Origin: Spartobacteria bacterium
Lineage (GTDB): Bacteria; Verrucomicrobiota; Kiritimatiellia; RZYC01
Length of the DNA stretch: 43,254 bases
Direction: 5' to 3'
NCBI GenBank assembly: GCA_009930475.1
Contig: RZYC01000029.1
Location: 1-43,254, forward strand
Made by a program: the position numbers and the translations under genes. The notes under the pieces were generated by a model. That model did not search any database and had not been told where the DNA came from. It saw nothing but the letters and a program-made list of their open reading frames with translations. Each line of letters opens with the position of its first letter. Within the stretch, counting starts at the first letter, position 1. This document shows positions 8,502 to 16,991 of this stretch, piece by piece.

Positions 8502-9317
8502 ATGTGTTCCAGACGGCTGTTAACAGTTCTGACGATTGGTGGAACGGATGTACGTGGTGTAGCCGGTATTCAGGCGGATCTGAGTACGTTCAACGCGCTG
8601 GGCATGTGGGGCGTCTCGGCCGTGACCTGCATTACGTCCAGAGAGCCGGAGAAGCAGCTAGGTGTATATCCGATTGCGCCGATTCTGGTTGCAAATCAGA
8701 TTCATGCGGCGGGAGAATCATTCCAGATTGTTGCGGCGAAAACGGGTCTGCTGGCGATGAAGGATATCATTGAACGTGTGGCGGAGGGGGATATCAATGA
8801 AGGTATACCCGTACTGGTGGTTGATCCATCGATCTGGGGAGAAGACGGGACACGTCTGCTGCCTGATGATGCGGTTGATACGCTTTGTAATAAACTGTTT
8901 TCACAGGCACGGGTTATCACGCCCAATTTACCAGAGGCCGCGTTGCTTTGCGGCCGTAAGATTGACTGTGTGACTGAAATGCGTCTGGCTGCTCAGGAGA
9001 TTGGCTGCCGTTATGATGTGGCCTGCCTGATCAAAGGAACGGGATTGCCCATCGGTGAGGTAGTCAATGTGCTGTTTGATGGTGGCAATGAATATGTCTA
9101 TCATTTTCCCAGGGTGGAAGCACGGGATCGTCGTGGCGCAGGAAGTGCTTTTTCTGCAGCACTGACTGCGTTTCTTGGTCAAGGGAAACTTCTTAACGAT
9201 GCGGCCTTAATGGCAGGTGAATTTGTGCGTAAGGCCATTGATAACGAGCTCGAGGCCGGGCTGATTCATCCGCTGGATTTTAGCAGTGCGACGCAGATCA
9301 ATGATCCGGAAAACTAG
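8502..9317 (+). CDS. ThiD-like hydroxymethylpyrimidine (phosphate) kinase, altered active site
   Basis: A ribokinase-fold protein of the ThiD/PdxK group, 271 residues, normally phosphorylating HMP and HMP-P for thiamine synthesis. LTIGGTDVRGVAGIQADLST matches the ThiD N-terminus and VITPNLPEAALL the central motif. The anion-hole/catalytic motif that reads HGTGC in classical ThiD is here RGAGS, with Ser215 replacing the catalytic Cys (or Asp of other kinases). Activity may therefore be reduced or the substrate different. GGAGG five bases before ATG 8502 fixes the start. No other thiamine gene is near. Confidence 0.8.
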   Translation: MCSRRLLTVLTIGGTDVRGVAGIQADLSTFNALGMWGVSAVTCITSREPEKQLGVYPIAPILVANQIHAAGESFQIVAAKTGLLAMKDIIERVAEGDINEGIPVLVVDPSIWGEDGTRLLPDDAVDTLCNKLFSQARVITPNLPEAALLCGRKIDCVTEMRLAAQEIGCRYDVACLIKGTGLPIGEVVNVLFDGGNEYVYHFPRVEARDRRGAGSAFSAALTAFLGQGKLLNDAALMAGEFVRKAIDNELEAGLIHPLDFSSATQINDPEN

Positions 9318-9371
9318 TTCGATAGGGGTAGCAGACTATGTCCTCAGTACGATGTTGAGCGGAATTAATAA

Positions 9372-11750
9372 ATGGTCGGGGGCTTGCATTCTTATCGGTT
9401 GACGATTTTTTGTTTGGCACATTGGTGCGCTCTGCTCGGTGTCGCTTTCGCAGGAAATACATCGGTATTGCTATGGATGCTGCCTCTGATGCTGGGTTGC
9501 GGTTTTATTGCCCGTTTATTTTTTCACAGACGATGGGGGTTGTTGTTTTTTTGGGCTGCTGCGGGCAGCCTTTTTGCATGGAGTTCGCTTTTCCTCTGCA
9601 ATGTGTCGTCCAGCGAATCGCTTGCCGCGCAACTAAACAGTTCCAAAGAATATGCGTGGATACAGGGTGTCGTCGTCTCAGACCCCGAGGTGGATGCTGG
9701 AAAACGCTTTTGGCATTTCGATGTGCACGTGGATCAATTGAAGCGAACCACGGTTTGGCAGAGTGTAGACGACTCGATCCCTGTGGTCATCCCCTACGTG
9801 GATGGCGATGATTATACATACGGTCAGCGTTGGATTTTCAGGGGAACAGTGCGTTCGGTACCTTCCGTGCTGACGACTCTTCCAGATCATGCGGCCTTCC
9901 GCGGGGATTGGCAGGGACATCAGCTGCTTGCAATCGGGGAGGGCACTCGTTTTCATTCGGCCTGTGTACGGAACCGGAGACTGTCCGCCGAAACCCTTGG
10001 GTCAGGCGTTGGAGATCACTCTGATACCGCGCGTGTTATGCGGGCTTTAGTGCTTGGGTACCGCTATGGACTGCCGGAGCATCTGCAACAGTTGTATCAG
10101 GATTCTGGAACGTTTCATATCTTTGCCATTTCAGGACTGCATGTGGGAATCATTGCCTTGATTCTAGTTGGAATACTGCGTTTCAGTCGCATATCCATGA
10201 ATCACTGGGCATGGGTGCTGGTGCCGATCCTTTTCATTTATGTCTTTGCTGTGGGAGCACCTCCCAGTGCTGTGCGAGCACTAATCATGGCGGCTGTTTA
10301 TTATATCGCACTCAGTTTATTACGACGTCCCGACGGAGTGCATGGCTTGTGCATCGCCGCCTCGATGATCCTCTTTTTTTCTCCCGAACAGCTGTTTAAG
10401 CCTGGGTTTTTGCTTAGTTTTTCTGTGACAGGAGGATTGATTATACTTTTTCCTATGTGGCAACGCCGTGTACTGGGTTTTGTGTCACCCCATCCATGGC
10501 AGTTGACTCCCTTCTACTGGCAACAGGGAGTGCCTCGCAGGGTGCTGCTGATTATGGGAAATGCTGCGGGTGTTGCCTGCATTGCCTGGATCGTGTCGGC
10601 ACCCCTGACAGCATTGTGGTTCCACCGCATTACACCTATTGGTATTTTTGCCAATCTTTTGATTGGACCGCTAATATTTGCAATGATGATGCTTGGTGCA
10701 GAATCCATCGTTATTTCGGGGCTGTTCCCCGTGTTGTCAACTTGTCTCAACCTAACATGTGCTCTGCTCCTGAAAGGCGTTCTCCATATACTTACTTGGC
10801 TGGAGTCCTTGCCGTTGAGTCATCTCAACGTGGTGGCTCCTCCAGCCCTTACTCTGGTGGCATTTGCTTTTATGATCATATGTTTTGCGTCACATTTTCC
10901 CTTGCGTTTAAAACGGTTTGCAGCAACAGCACTGTTATTGCTGGCATTGGGTGGTTGGCTGGTAAGTTTTTACCCATTCAAAGATGAGGCACACGTGATT
11001 GATGTGGGGCAGGGAAATGCTCTGCTCTGGCGGTTCCGCGATTTACATACCGTCCTGATCGATGCTGGTCCTGATGAGAAGGCACGCAAAGTAATAAGGT
11101 ATCTGCGTGCTGCTGGCGTTAATACACTGGATACCCTGATCATTATGTCCAGTGATCAAGGAAGCTGGAATGGTGCGCAGGCGGTTGTCGATGCGTTCGA
11201 CGTCAAAGAAATACGTTGCCTGAATCCGCTGTTTTTTCATCCATCTCGCAGGCATCGTTGGGGGGCGCAACACTATGCGGCCTGCATCACTGCATTGCGG
11301 AAAACGGGAGTGGATGTGCAAGTTGTGTCCGCTGAAGATTTGTGGTATCCCGCAGCCGGCTGGACATTTCGTATTTTGTATCCCTTGCGCGGAGCGACGG
11401 GGTATGCACCTGTTGATGCTACGCTGGTTTTAGAAGCGGAAAAAAATGGAGCCATCCAACTGCTCCATGCGGGAATGGGACATAAACGTGTGGAAATGCA
11501 GGTAATGAAACAGCATGGGGCCGAGGCGCTACAGCATGTTTCATGGTTGCATGTCGCCGACCACGGAGCCGATGGCACCTGCTGCGACGCATGGCTGACA
11601 CTGCTTCAGCCTGATAATGCAGTGATCAGTGTGGATTATTATAATAGCCGGGGCGACCCCGCCAGGAATGTTTTATACGCGCTGGAACGTGAACATGCTG
11701 AAATTCATCGCACAGATTTGGATGGAACGATCGATATCGCGTTTCAATAG
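9372..11750 (+). CDS. comEC: ComEC/Rec2-family DNA uptake channel with degenerate nuclease domain
   Basis: An inner-membrane channel for single-stranded DNA entry in natural transformation, 792 residues. It has N-terminal membrane helices and an OB-like soluble domain at about residues 90-200. The competence domain starts near residue 235 (FHIFAISGLHVGIIALI) with many helices to about residue 540. A C-terminal metallo-beta-lactamase fold opens with VIDVGQGNALLWRF. In this last domain the metal-binding HxHxDH position reads MSSDQGSW (592-599). The later GD motif is AGMG and the HHGS motif is DHGA, so the nuclease site appears lost while the fold is kept. Competence partners are not in the window. 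Confidence 0.88.
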   Translation: MVGGLHSYRLTIFCLAHWCALLGVAFAGNTSVLLWMLPLMLGCGFIARLFFHRRWGLLFFWAAAGSLFAWSSLFLCNVSSSESLAAQLNSSKEYAWIQGVVVSDPEVDAGKRFWHFDVHVDQLKRTTVWQSVDDSIPVVIPYVDGDDYTYGQRWIFRGTVRSVPSVLTTLPDHAAFRGDWQGHQLLAIGEGTRFHSACVRNRRLSAETLGSGVGDHSDTARVMRALVLGYRYGLPEHLQQLYQDSGTFHIFAISGLHVGIIALILVGILRFSRISMNHWAWVLVPILFIYVFAVGAPPSAVRALIMAAVYYIALSLLRRPDGVHGLCIAASMILFFSPEQLFKPGFLLSFSVTGGLIILFPMWQRRVLGFVSPHPWQLTPFYWQQGVPRRVLLIMGNAAGVACIAWIVSAPLTALWFHRITPIGIFANLLIGPLIFAMMMLGAESIVISGLFPVLSTCLNLTCALLLKGVLHILTWLESLPLSHLNVVAPPALTLVAFAFMIICFASHFPLRLKRFAATALLLLALGGWLVSFYPFKDEAHVIDVGQGNALLWRFRDLHTVLIDAGPDEKARKVIRYLRAAGVNTLDTLIIMSSDQGSWNGAQAVVDAFDVKEIRCLNPLFFHPSRRHRWGAQHYAACITALRKTGVDVQVVSAEDLWYPAAGWTFRILYPLRGATGYAPVDATLVLEAEKNGAIQLLHAGMGHKRVEMQVMKQHGAEALQHVSWLHVADHGADGTCCDAWLTLLQPDNAVISVDYYNSRGDPARNVLYALEREHAEIHRTDLDGTIDIAFQ

Positions 11751-11892
11751 GTTAACAAAAAAAGCGGTTCAGTCAACAGTAAAACGAAATATAGCCTGGT
11801 AATATAATAACATATCTGATTACTTGCTTATGCCGCAGGGTTTGGTTAGATTCTATCATTCGCAGGTTGTTGTTTGGCAGAAGGATGATTCT

Positions 11893-14292
11893 ATGCGCGG
11901 TATTGGATTTTATGTGGTTGTTGCGTGGGTATACATTATTGGATTTGTGATGACGGGGCGTGCCGGAGGAGATCTGGGTGCAACCGTGGAGCGGGGCGAG
12001 GTAACGTTTCGGGTGTGGGCTCCCCATGCCGGCAGTGTGGATGTGATTGGTGATTTCAACGGATGGAAAGGGGGGCGTGATTCTCTCTCTAAAAATCCGG
12101 GTGGTATTTGGGAGGGCACTGTGAAGCGTGCCAAGCCGGGACAGGGTTATAAATATTTGATCAACGGTGCACTGCAGAAACGTGATCCACGCGCCCGCCG
12201 TGTAGAGGGTGATCGCTCGATTATTTATGATCCGAAGGACTTTAACTGGCAGAATGATAAAAGCCCGTCTTACGATATTTCTGAGCTGGTGGTCTATGAA
12301 ATGCATGTGGGTGCCTTTAATGATCCTCATTCCGGCGACGGGATCTCGGGCACGTTCAGCGATGCGATAAAGCGGCTGCCGGAACTTCAGGAACTGGGAA
12401 TTAACTGTGTTCAGCTGATGCCTGTTCATGAATTCGACGGCGAGAGTAGCTGGGGATATAATCCCAGTGACGTTTTTGCGGTTGAATCGGCCTATGGAGG
12501 TCCTGACGGATTAAAGGAATTTGTCAAAGCCTGTCATGCGAGGGGCATGGTGGTGCATCTTGATATTGTACATAATCACTATGGCCCGCAGAATTTGGAT
12601 ATGCTTCAATTTGATGGAACGGGTGGCGCGGAGAGCGGCGGCATTTATTTTTATGAAGGTGCGGAAAAAGGGGTTACGCCATGGGGACCACGCGTCAAAT
12701 TTGAAGACCCGCAGGTGCGTCAGTTTATCCAGGACAATGTGGTGGAATGGATCGAAGAATTTCATATCGATGGGTTTCGCTGGGATTCCACCGTTAATAT
12801 TCGCGCCTACGACATGGGTAAGAAGTCGTTGCCCGAAGGGATGAAAATGCTCAATGATATCAATGATATGATGCATCGTACCTATCCCGGCATTATTTCC
12901 ATTGCCGAAGATTCCTTTGATATAGGCAAGTTCGATGGCTCATGGGAATATGATTTTCATCATCATCTGATGCCTGTTTTCAAGACCCGTAATGACCAGG
13001 ATCGCGATATGAATGCGGTGTCCGGTGTGCTGACTCGCTATCCATCCAGTATGCAACGCGTAATTTATGTGGATAATCATGACGAAGCGGGAAAGATGAA
13101 CGGAGAGATGCGTATTGCCTCGGATATTGATCCAGAAAATCCAACAAGTGACTATGCCCGCCGTTTATCAGGCTTAGCATCGCTGCTGACGTTAACCGCT
13201 CCGGGCGTCCCGTTGTTGTTGCAGGGGAATGAAATGCTGGAAAGCGGCCCATTTCATGATGATCTTCCCATCGATTGGAATAACTGGCGCAAACAGGAAG
13301 GTTTTGTTCGGCTGCATAAAGATTTGATTCATTTACGTCGCAATCTAGACGGCAAAGGAAAGGCGCTGGAAGGGTTGGAATGCCGTATTGCTGTCATGGA
13401 CAATGATGAAAAAAATATCGCCTATTGGCGTTCCGGAAGAACTTCAAAGAAGGACATCATGGTTATCGCCGCCAATTTTTCTGGAAAAGAACAGACCATG
13501 GACGTGCCGTTGCCCGGAACGGGACAGTGGGACTTGCTTATTATGACGGACTGGCAGATTTACGGAGGTCTATCCCCCTATAAACCATATGAGTCGTTTA
13601 GTTTATCCAAATCGTCCATGACGTTTACGCTGCCACCATACAGTGCCGCCCTTTTTGGTTCACAAAAAGGGGCCTTGGCCACGCGTGTATCTGATGCGCA
13701 ATTGCGGCCTGTGGAAGAGACGTCTGAGGAGTTTTTGACACCTGTGGAGCTCCCCCCCGCGCGAAAACACCCGGAGGACTGCTTTTCTGTGATTCGCGGA
13801 GTAACTGTTCATGCCGTGCAGGATGGCGTGGAGCGCAACTGGCCGATGGAGCTCTTCAACGACGATCAGTGGGAATGCTTTGTGAAGCTTGATGCCGTTA
13901 ATCAGTTGACGTGTTTTTTGTCCGATGCCGATCAGTCGATTACTTGGCGGGCTACGTCACCCAGTGCACTGCCGCTACCTGCCGAAGTAACGATGTCACG
14001 GGATGGAACCTCCGGCTTGACATTACACGATATTCCACCCGGCTGGATTCGTTTTGGATTTAATGAAGCATCCTCGACGTTTTCTATATCGATAGATCCT
14101 TATAAAGGTCAGGTGAATCGCACGTGGACGCTCATCACCGGGAAAACCTTCAGTGGACGACTGGTCGCCGCCTCGCATACGCTGGCGATGTTTGCTCAGG
14201 AACCGGGAAGGTACATAAAATTTCGGATTCAGGCGTTGCAGTCAGTAGATCAAGATCGTGTTTTCAGATTTATATTCGATCAGTGGGACTGA
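11893..14292 (+). CDS. secreted GH13 glycogen-branching-enzyme-like protein
   Basis: A 799-residue alpha-glucan-acting protein with a signal peptide (MRGIGFYVVVAWVYIIGFVM). A CBM48 domain lies at about residues 35-115 (FRVWAPHAGSVDVIGDFNGW), followed by a GH13 barrel. GH13 motifs are DIVHNH, GFRWDS (nucleophile D298), IAEDS (acid/base E339) and DNHDE (D397). The order CBM48-barrel resembles GlgB and trehalohydrolases, but the export signal is unusual for a branching enzyme, so extracellular or periplasmic glucan processing is plausible. Residues about 640-799 match nothing I recognise and may be another beta domain. AAGGATG precedes the ATG at 11893; the upstream in-frame ATG at 11824 would bury the signal peptide. 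Confidence 0.85.
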   Translation: MRGIGFYVVVAWVYIIGFVMTGRAGGDLGATVERGEVTFRVWAPHAGSVDVIGDFNGWKGGRDSLSKNPGGIWEGTVKRAKPGQGYKYLINGALQKRDPRARRVEGDRSIIYDPKDFNWQNDKSPSYDISELVVYEMHVGAFNDPHSGDGISGTFSDAIKRLPELQELGINCVQLMPVHEFDGESSWGYNPSDVFAVESAYGGPDGLKEFVKACHARGMVVHLDIVHNHYGPQNLDMLQFDGTGGAESGGIYFYEGAEKGVTPWGPRVKFEDPQVRQFIQDNVVEWIEEFHIDGFRWDSTVNIRAYDMGKKSLPEGMKMLNDINDMMHRTYPGIISIAEDSFDIGKFDGSWEYDFHHHLMPVFKTRNDQDRDMNAVSGVLTRYPSSMQRVIYVDNHDEAGKMNGEMRIASDIDPENPTSDYARRLSGLASLLTLTAPGVPLLLQGNEMLESGPFHDDLPIDWNNWRKQEGFVRLHKDLIHLRRNLDGKGKALEGLECRIAVMDNDEKNIAYWRSGRTSKKDIMVIAANFSGKEQTMDVPLPGTGQWDLLIMTDWQIYGGLSPYKPYESFSLSKSSMTFTLPPYSAALFGSQKGALATRVSDAQLRPVEETSEEFLTPVELPPARKHPEDCFSVIRGVTVHAVQDGVERNWPMELFNDDQWECFVKLDAVNQLTCFLSDADQSITWRATSPSALPLPAEVTMSRDGTSGLTLHDIPPGWIRFGFNEASSTFSISIDPYKGQVNRTWTLITGKTFSGRLVAASHTLAMFAQEPGRYIKFRIQALQSVDQDRVFRFIFDQWD

Positions 14293-14425
14293 ATCAGTCA
14301 TCGCGATGCATCAAAAATCTGCAAGGCAACATTATTAATGATAAATAATGATTGAATTACTGCCCTCGCTGGCATTTAATATTTTCATCAATCGGCAAGG
14401 TTACTTTACGCAAAGGATGAAGATT

Positions 14426-15322
14426 ATGCACATACCAGATGGAATGTTAAATGGAACGATTTGTCCAGTCACCGCGTTAGTCGGCACTGTTGGACTGTTG
14501 TCGGCAGCAGTTTTCGCTACGAAGCAAAAAGAAAAACCGTCGTCAGCACGTTTCGGTGCTATCACGTCGGTTATTTTTGCAGCGCAGATGATGAATTTCC
14601 CCATTTTGCTGGGAACATCTGGTCATTTGCTTGGTGGTGTGGCCGCTTCTGCATTGATGGGGACGCCTTTTGGGATTCTGTCTATCGCCTTGGTTGTCAT
14701 GATCCAGGGTTTGATTTTTGCTGATGGCGGGCTGATGGTTTTGGGCGCTAATGTGGTCAACATGGCTCTGATTGGAGCGGGCGGTGGCGGACTCCTTCTT
14801 TCGGTTCTGAGAAAAAAATGCCAGCTTAACAATGTAATGGCGATAGCCGTTGCATCGGTCATTTCTGTTGTGTTGGCCTCATTGTTTGTTTGCGGAGAAT
14901 TGGCATGGTCGGGGCAGGGTGCATCAGGAATGACGGTTTCCATGGTGCTTATTCATGCATTGATCGGATTAGGCGAGGCCGCCATTACTGTCGGATGCTA
15001 TACCCTCTTTGCGGAGCGATCCTCCGCCCATTCGACGCGCTGGAATGTGGCGTTTCCTTTATTGACGGCTACAGTGATTGCCATGTTGTTCAGTCCCTTT
15101 GCGTCAGGATATCCTGATGGTCTGGAATGGGTCGCTCAACGGTACAGCCTGTTGCACGAATCTGCGCCGATGTTTGTCTCTCCTCTGGCCGATTATATGG
15201 TCGCCGGCCTGTCGCATGAAGTTGTAGCTACAGGGTTCGCCGGATTAACAGGCGTATTTGTTACTTTCCTGGTGGCCAGTGTCGTTATGCGGCTGTTGTC
15301 GCTTAAGAAGGTCGCTCGATAG
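14426..15322 (+). CDS. cbiM: CbiM-type cobalt/nickel ECF substrate component, PDGLE fusion
   Basis: Membrane S-component for Co2+ or Ni2+ import, 298 residues. The mature-type start MHIPDGML includes the N-terminal Met-His needed for metal binding; AAAGG lies nine bases upstream, favouring ATG 14426 over 14417. Multiple hydrophobic helices follow. The C-terminal ~80 residues contain YPDGLEWVAQ, the hallmark of the NikN/CbiN-like PDGLE domain fused in many such transporters. The energising CbiQ and ATPase CbiO genes are absent downstream, where an oppositely oriented nuclease gene follows. No cobalamin riboswitch is seen in the 130 bases upstream. Confidence 0.88.
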   Translation: MHIPDGMLNGTICPVTALVGTVGLLSAAVFATKQKEKPSSARFGAITSVIFAAQMMNFPILLGTSGHLLGGVAASALMGTPFGILSIALVVMIQGLIFADGGLMVLGANVVNMALIGAGGGGLLLSVLRKKCQLNNVMAIAVASVISVVLASLFVCGELAWSGQGASGMTVSMVLIHALIGLGEAAITVGCYTLFAERSSAHSTRWNVAFPLLTATVIAMLFSPFASGYPDGLEWVAQRYSLLHESAPMFVSPLADYMVAGLSHEVVATGFAGLTGVFVTFLVASVVMRLLSLKKVAR

Positions 15323-15384
15323 ATCAATATTAGTGCATCGAGTGCATTTCATTGTCATAATAAAAGGCTCGAGCAGTGTGCTGT

Positions 15385-15786
15385 TCAATTCTGATTGTTT
15401 TCTCGGGATGCATTGTCGTCGGGTTTCGGGATGTCTAGTCCTTCAAAGGGAAAGAATATTGAAGGACCGGCTTCCTGTTTTTGCGTCGAGCAGTTGATGT
15501 ATTTGGCATCGGCACTCTTATCATGTTCGTGATCATGGCAGTAGATGCACAGCAATATCCAGTTGCTCCCGTCGGGCGGATTATTGTCGTGATTATGATC
15601 TCGGTGATGAACCGTCAGTTCTTTCAATCGTTTGCCCTCAAATTCACGTCCGCAGTTGGCGCAAACATGCGGATAAATCCGTAGCGCACATTCCCGATAG
15701 CTTCGCTGACGTGTGGCTACATCTCGTTCCAGTTCAGCAAGAATTTTTGCTTTCCGTTCTGCGGTCATCGGTGTTTTTTTAACCAT
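15385..15786 (-). CDS. yajD: YajD-family HNH nuclease
   Basis: A 133-residue HNH endonuclease-fold protein. YRECALRIYPHVCANCGREF, LTVHHRDHNHDNNPPDGSNW and CIYCHDHEH follow the YajD pattern closely. Two CxxC pairs bind structural zinc, and HH with N and the final H forms the beta-beta-alpha metal site. CAGGA lies ten bases before the ATG. The cellular role of YajD proteins is not established. The C-terminal ~40 residues are low complexity. The gene is convergent with cbiM and divergent from transposase copy 2. Confidence 0.88.
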   Translation of the reverse strand: MVKKTPMTAERKAKILAELERDVATRQRSYRECALRIYPHVCANCGREFEGKRLKELTVHHRDHNHDNNPPDGSNWILLCIYCHDHEHDKSADAKYINCSTQKQEAGPSIFFPFEGLDIPKPDDNASRENNQN

Positions 15787-15876
15787 AATCGTAATCCTGT
15801 TTCTCTAAATGGTGGTAAAAATATTCGTGTACTGTATTTTTTGTGGAATGAACAGAAATTAATTATCATGTAATAA

Positions 15877-15906
15877 TTCAGACTTATAATAGATTTTTAG
15901 TTGACA
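15877..15906 (+). promoter_or_regulatory. conserved leader of REP-associated transposase, copy 2
   Basis: CAGAC (15879-15883) and TTGACA (15901-15906) occupy the same spacing as in copies 1 and 3, with the transposase ATG 30 bases after TTGACA. Between the anchors the sequence has diverged. Confidence 0.5.
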
Positions 15907-15936
15907 TTATGACGAATGAAGGGCTTTTGTTTCGTT

Positions 15937-16908
15937 ATGAGAATAAAAAAAGATGAGCTGGCGTATTATCATTGTATGACGAGGGTGGTGGATCGTCAGA
16001 TGCTTTTTGGAGATGAAGAAAAAGAGCATATGCGGCGTTTGTTGCGTAAAATCGAAGGATTTACGGGAGTCCATGTGCTGACATATGCTGTTATGACGAA
16101 TCATTTACACGTGCTGCTGGAGGAGCCGGATCGGGCGACAGAGATTGATGATGCAACATTCTGGCGTCGTATGGCGTGTCTGTACAGCGAGGCAGAGCTG
16201 GATGAGATTTGTGGGGTGTGGGATCGCTGGCACTCCGAAGGGTGTGCTGAACTTATTGCGCTGGATCGGAATAGGTATCTTTTACGAATGCATGATATTA
16301 GCGAGTTTATGAAACAGTTGAAACAGCGTTTTACGCGCTGGTATAATCGTCGGCACCAGCGTGTAGGAACGTTATGGGAGGCTCGTTTTAAGAGTGTCTT
16401 TGTGGAGGATGGCTTTGCGTTACGGATTATGTCGGCGTACATAGAAATGAATCCTGTTCGCGCCCACATGGCGGATGAACCGCAGCAGTATATATTTTGC
16501 GGACTGGGGGAGGCTGTGGGCGGCGGGGTGGCTGCACGGCGCGGCATTGAACGAATTGTGTCTTCTGCCGATGAATCGGTGACGGGGTGGGTGGATGCCT
16601 TCACGATGTATTATGAGCGCATATTGATGTATGCAGAGGTTCGTACAAATCCGTCGTTACAGGGGTGGAGACCCGAAGACCAGCCCGAATCTGCCGGGAA
16701 ACAGGCGGCATTGGATGGATTTGTGCGGTTACTATGTCGATGCAGGTACTTTACTGATGGTCAGGTGGTAGGAAGCAGAGACTTTGTTGAGCAGTTTTTT
16801 GCTGAACATCGAGAACGGTTTGGTCCACGAAGGAACTCAGGGGCAAGAAAGGTTCGCGGTGGTTGGCGGGATGTATTTGCGATTCGGGACTTGCTGAATT
16901 GGACATAA
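15937..16908 (+). CDS. REP-associated tyrosine (Y1/HUH) transposase, copy 2
   Basis: A diverged paralogue of the gene at 4572-5543, 323 residues, sharing the same layout. HUH motif TNHLHVL, nucleophile region AYIEMNPVRA, and C-terminal CRCRYFTDGQVVG then FGPRRN are all visible. The ATG at 15937 (MRIKKDEL) aligns with the starts of copies 1 and 3; an in-frame ATG at 15916 would add seven residues inside the conserved leader. The frame is intact. Sequence divergence from copy 1 means the copies are old or arrived separately, not a recent duplication. Confidence 0.9.
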   Translation: MRIKKDELAYYHCMTRVVDRQMLFGDEEKEHMRRLLRKIEGFTGVHVLTYAVMTNHLHVLLEEPDRATEIDDATFWRRMACLYSEAELDEICGVWDRWHSEGCAELIALDRNRYLLRMHDISEFMKQLKQRFTRWYNRRHQRVGTLWEARFKSVFVEDGFALRIMSAYIEMNPVRAHMADEPQQYIFCGLGEAVGGGVAARRGIERIVSSADESVTGWVDAFTMYYERILMYAEVRTNPSLQGWRPEDQPESAGKQAALDGFVRLLCRCRYFTDGQVVGSRDFVEQFFAEHRERFGPRRNSGARKVRGGWRDVFAIRDLLNWT

Positions 16909-16914
16909 AAATAA

Positions 16915-16943
16915 CGGGCGAGGAACCTATGTTCCGTCGCCCG
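16915..16943. terminator. hairpin between transposase copy 2 and DAHP synthase
   Basis: CGGGCGA-GGAAC pairs with GTTCC-G-TCGCCCG around the loop CTAT, with one bulged G. Reading the minus strand it is followed by TTATTTTTA, so it most likely ends the DAHP synthase transcript; it could also stop the convergent transposase. Confidence 0.6.
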
Positions 16944-16991
16944 CTGTAGAATGCATTGTACTAAAAAACCGTAGATTGCAGACCAGTGATC

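Noticed and set aside
11773-12429. 218-codon open frame on the minus strand
   Set aside because: It is antisense to the signal peptide and CBM48 part of the GH13 gene and has no family resemblance.
14293-14425. Cobalamin riboswitch before cbiM
   Set aside because: No conserved B12-box sequence or suitable length is present in the gap.
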